This document shows, in pieces, positions 5,976 to 7,634 of a DNA stretch of 7,634 nucleotides. The translations under genes and the position numbers were made by a program. The first letter of the stretch is position 1, and each line of letters starts with the position of its first letter. Source of the stretch: Desulfurococcales archaeon (lineage in GTDB: Archaea > Thermoproteota > Thermoprotei_A > Sulfolobales > NBVN01); NCBI GenBank assembly GCA_027061705.1, contig JAMOVB010000110.1, forward strand, positions 1-7,634, in the 5' to 3' direction. The notes under the pieces were generated by a model. That model was given only the letters and a program-made list of their open reading frames with translations, did no database searches and was not told the origin of the DNA.

Positions 5976-6009
5976 AGTTACCCGTAACTCCTTTATCTAT
6001 TACTTATAC
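5976..6009 (-). promoter_or_regulatory. Putative promoter and operator palindrome of the surface-protein gene
   Basis: The minus strand carries GTATAAG (6009-6003) and, 13 nt on, the palindrome AGTTAC-GG-GTAACT (5989-5976) with perfect 6-bp arms. If transcription starts about 26 nt past the TATA-like box it begins inside the palindrome, the classic position for an archaeal repressor to block polymerase. The leader to the ATG would be about 20 nt. GATAAAGG at 5997-5990 is an alternative, weaker TATA candidate. Confidence 0.45.
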
Positions 6010-6031
6010 CCGCACGATTGGCGTGGGGTAT
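6006..6031. other. Bulged hairpin overlapping the TATA-like element
   Basis: ATACCCGCAC (6006-6015) can pair with GTGGGGTAT (6023-6031) through 9 bp, with one bulged base (G6012) and a 7-nt loop. It overlaps the TATA-like box of the surface-protein gene, so any structure or bound protein here would affect that promoter. It may equally be a chance dyad. Confidence 0.3.
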
Positions 6032-6095
6032 GTTTGAGATCAAGCCCGCGCTATTGGGTTATGGGTTGACGAAAATTGTTTTGAAGTTATTGGTC

Positions 6096-6120
6096 GTTGA
6101 TCGAGAATATAGCGATCAAC
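6096..6120. terminator. Perfect inverted repeat GTTGATCG-N9-CGATCAAC after the metE stop
   Basis: Perfect 8-bp arms at 6096-6103 and 6113-6120 with a 9-nt loop, starting 26 nt past the stop codon of the catalytic metE gene. On the minus strand the sequence after the hairpin is AT-rich and includes a short TTTT some 20 nt later. Archaeal termination relies on T-runs more than hairpins, so this may be a 3'-end processing or stabilising stem, or an operator far upstream of the surface-protein gene. Confidence 0.4.
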
Positions 6121-6146
6121 ACCCTCTCAGTCCGTGGCCGGCCGCC

Positions 6147-7181
6147 TCACTCGCTACAAACTAAATCCCTTCTTAACGGGATTCGCTCAATGCCCTTCCT
6201 CGCGAGCTCCTTCCTAACGATCCTGACGCCCTCAACCATCGCCTTGAGCTTAGCCTTAGCGATATGCCTTGGAAGTAGCTTCAGCCCGCAGTCTGGGTTT
6301 ATGTAGAGGCACTCCGGCCTCACGTACCTCATCACCTTCCTGATAGCTCTCGCCACCTCGGCAGGCTCCTCAACCCTCCTGCTATGCACATCTATTACGC
6401 CGAACCCTAGCTCCTTACTCAAGCCCTTAACAACCCTCAAGTCCCTGAAGCCCCTGTTAGCGAATTCTAGGGCGAACTGACTCACCCTAAGCTCGTCGAA
6501 GTAGGGCCTTAACACCCTGTAGTCGCTGTAGCATACGTGTAGCCCGACCTTAATCCCGACGCCCTCGACTGCCTTGTTAACGGCCTGCACAGCCCACTCC
6601 ATCTCCTCCGGGTGTGTCGTCAGCGCGGGTTCGTCCACCTGGACGTACAGGGCGCCGGCCTTCTCAAGCTCCTTAATCTCCCTATTCACTATCTTAGCGA
6701 GCTCGAAGGCCAGCTCCTCCTTACTGTCGTAGTACTCGTTGAACGACCAGTCGGCTATGGTGTAGGGGCCGGTTATGGTTACCTTAACCACCTCGGCCCT
6801 AGCAACCCTCCTTAAGAACAGGTACTCGTCCACGGTCATGGGGCCCCTGTACTTCAGGGGGGCTACGACGGCGGGCTTCCTGAAGTAGTGGTTGCCCCAC
6901 ACCCTCACGGGGCCGTAGAACCTGAACCCCTCGATACGCTCGGCGAAGTACTCGACCATCTCATCCCTCCTCATCTCGCCGTCACTCGGTATGTCCACGC
7001 CCGCCTCCTCATGATCCCTAACCACGGCGACGACCGCGTCGTCGAAGGCCTCACGCATGTGCCTCTCCTTAAACCTCCCGGCCCTAAAGCCCTTGATGAA
7101 CTCCCTAAGCCACTTAGGCCTTGGGTAAGAGCCTATGACGGTTGTGGGGAGCGCCGGTAGCATAACCTCACGCCACACCAT
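6147..7181 (-). CDS. metE: Methionine synthase catalytic (MetE C-terminal, zinc) domain protein
   Basis: About 344-aa stand-alone catalytic domain of cobalamin-independent methionine synthase, which transfers a methyl group to homocysteine to make methionine in the cytoplasm. Numbering from the GTG at 7184, the family motif IGSYPRP is at 17-23, the active-site QVDEPAL at 182-188 and GVIDVHS at 262-268. All four zinc ligands are visible: H216 and C218 (GLHVCYSDY), E240 (ALEFANRG) and C299 (NPDCGLK). The length fits the archaeal core form, about half of bacterial MetE, which has both halves in one chain. Core enzymes differ in methyl donor (methylcobalamin, corrinoid protein or a methylated pterin), and the sequence alone does not settle this. 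ATG at 7181 is preferred because it overlaps the stop of the upstream N-domain gene as TGATG; GTG at 7184 and GTG at 7178 are alternatives, and ATG at 7160, just before LPALPTTVIG, would also keep the conserved region. Confidence 0.93.
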   Translation of the reverse strand: MVWREVMLPALPTTVIGSYPRPKWLREFIKGFRAGRFKERHMREAFDDAVVAVVRDHEEAGVDIPSDGEMRRDEMVEYFAERIEGFRFYGPVRVWGNHYFRKPAVVAPLKYRGPMTVDEYLFLRRVARAEVVKVTITGPYTIADWSFNEYYDSKEELAFELAKIVNREIKELEKAGALYVQVDEPALTTHPEEMEWAVQAVNKAVEGVGIKVGLHVCYSDYRVLRPYFDELRVSQFALEFANRGFRDLRVVKGLSKELGFGVIDVHSRRVEEPAEVARAIRKVMRYVRPECLYINPDCGLKLLPRHIAKAKLKAMVEGVRIVRKELARKGIERIPLRRDLVCSE

Positions 7182-7634
7182 CACTCACAACCCCCGAAGA
7201 ACTTACTCACAGCCCTACCCAACCTCCTGAGCTTCCTAGCCGCGACGGGCTCGGGGAGGAAGTCAAGGGGGGCGTTATTGCCTACGTAGACCTCCTCAGC
7301 ACCCGCCCTGAGGACAGCCTTAACGGCCGACCTGACCTCACGATCCCTCTCCGCCTTAGTGTTCCTAGCGTCGAGCAGGCCTAAAGCAACCCTCCTGAGG
7401 CCGTAGTCCCTAACCAGCCTGTGCGGGGCCTTCCTAGCCCCCCTGACGTGCGGGTCTATACCCACGACGGCCGACTCTGCAACCCTACTTAAGTGCTTGC
7501 CGACCCTGCCGAGGTAGCCGAAGTACGTGAGGACCCACGCGTCGACGCCTAAGTCCCTGCAGAAGCTGAGGAGCTCGGCGAGCTCCGCGACGGCGCCCGC
7601 TAACCTACTCCTGCGGAGGCCCGGCCAGGGTGGG
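7181..7634 (-). CDS. MetE N-terminal-domain-like protein, cut by the right edge
   Basis: The last 150 or so residues of a gene whose start lies beyond the right edge; the frame stays open past the internal GTG at 7465 to base 7634, so that GTG is not the start. It resembles the N-terminal domain of cobalamin-independent methionine synthase (Meth_synt_1 type). The family-like TYFG motif appears as AWVLTYFGYL, followed by VVGIDPH, then VALGLLDARNTKAE, the equivalent of the LGVVDGRN strand of bacterial MetE. The barrel-end motif reads VGNNAPLDFLPEPVAARKL, where the catalytic domain has NPDCGLK, so the zinc cysteine is absent, as expected for the non-catalytic half. It ends in FFGGCE and its TGA overlaps the ATG of the catalytic gene. 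In full-length MetE this domain helps bind the folate donor, so here it probably works as a separate subunit beside the catalytic protein (inference). Confidence 0.85.
   Translation of the reverse strand, partial: PPWPGLRRSRLAGAVAELAELLSFCRDLGVDAWVLTYFGYLGRVGKHLSRVAESAVVGIDPHVRGARKAPHRLVRDYGLRRVALGLLDARNTKAERDREVRSAVKAVLRAGAEEVYVGNNAPLDFLPEPVAARKLRRLGRAVSKFFGGCE

Noticed and set aside
6888..7160. 90-codon plus-strand frame opposite metE
   Set aside because: Antisense to conserved MetE motifs, His/Pro-rich shadow translation.
7181..7465. Taking GTG at 7465 as the start of the N-domain gene
   Set aside because: The frame remains open to the window edge and the upstream codons contain the family TYFG motif, so the gene is longer and truncated by the window.

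Overview
The window most likely comes from a hyperthermophilic or thermophilic archaeon of the Thermoproteota (Crenarchaeota). Reasons seen in the sequence: Arg is written mostly as AGG, Glu as GAG and Lys as AAG; GTG and TTG starts are common; the spacers are AT-rich with TATA-like boxes; some starts have purine-rich ribosome binding sites while others look leaderless. The gene families agree: a KaiC-like tandem RecA ATPase, a methionine synthase split into two genes, and a large Ser/Gly-rich secreted protein. I cannot name the genus. I see no tRNA, rRNA, CRISPR array, transposase or phage gene.

Left part (1-1809). A minus-strand KaiC-superfamily ATPase (97-1551) has an intact first RecA domain and a degenerate second one. 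It is followed by a TGATG-coupled gene that runs off the left edge. Upstream of it lies a 258-bp AT-rich spacer with a TATA-like element, an 11-nt direct repeat, an inverted repeat and a GC-rich hairpin.

Middle part (1810-5958). Two plus-strand genes come first: a 111-aa protein with a CxxC motif, which I do not recognise, and a four-helix membrane protein of the PsiE type (2212-2700). The PsiE-type gene converges on, and overlaps by 23 nt, a minus-strand pair. That pair is an 836-aa predicted secreted surface protein (3448-5958) overlapping by 13 nt a 260-aa polytopic membrane protein (2678-3460). The pair has no recognisable family and is the best candidate here for an undescribed system.

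Right part (5959-7634). A 188-bp spacer carries a promoter-like element with a palindrome at the predicted transcription start, and two other hairpin-capable sequences. Beyond it is a minus-strand methionine synthase operon: a gene for the MetE N-terminal-like domain (partial, off the right edge), coupled through TGATG to the zinc-binding catalytic domain (6147-7181).

Possible link. The starts of the KaiC-like gene and of the surface-protein gene share GTATAAG followed 13-15 nt later by AGTTAC. This suggests, but does not prove, that a signalling ATPase and an envelope protein are controlled by the same factor.
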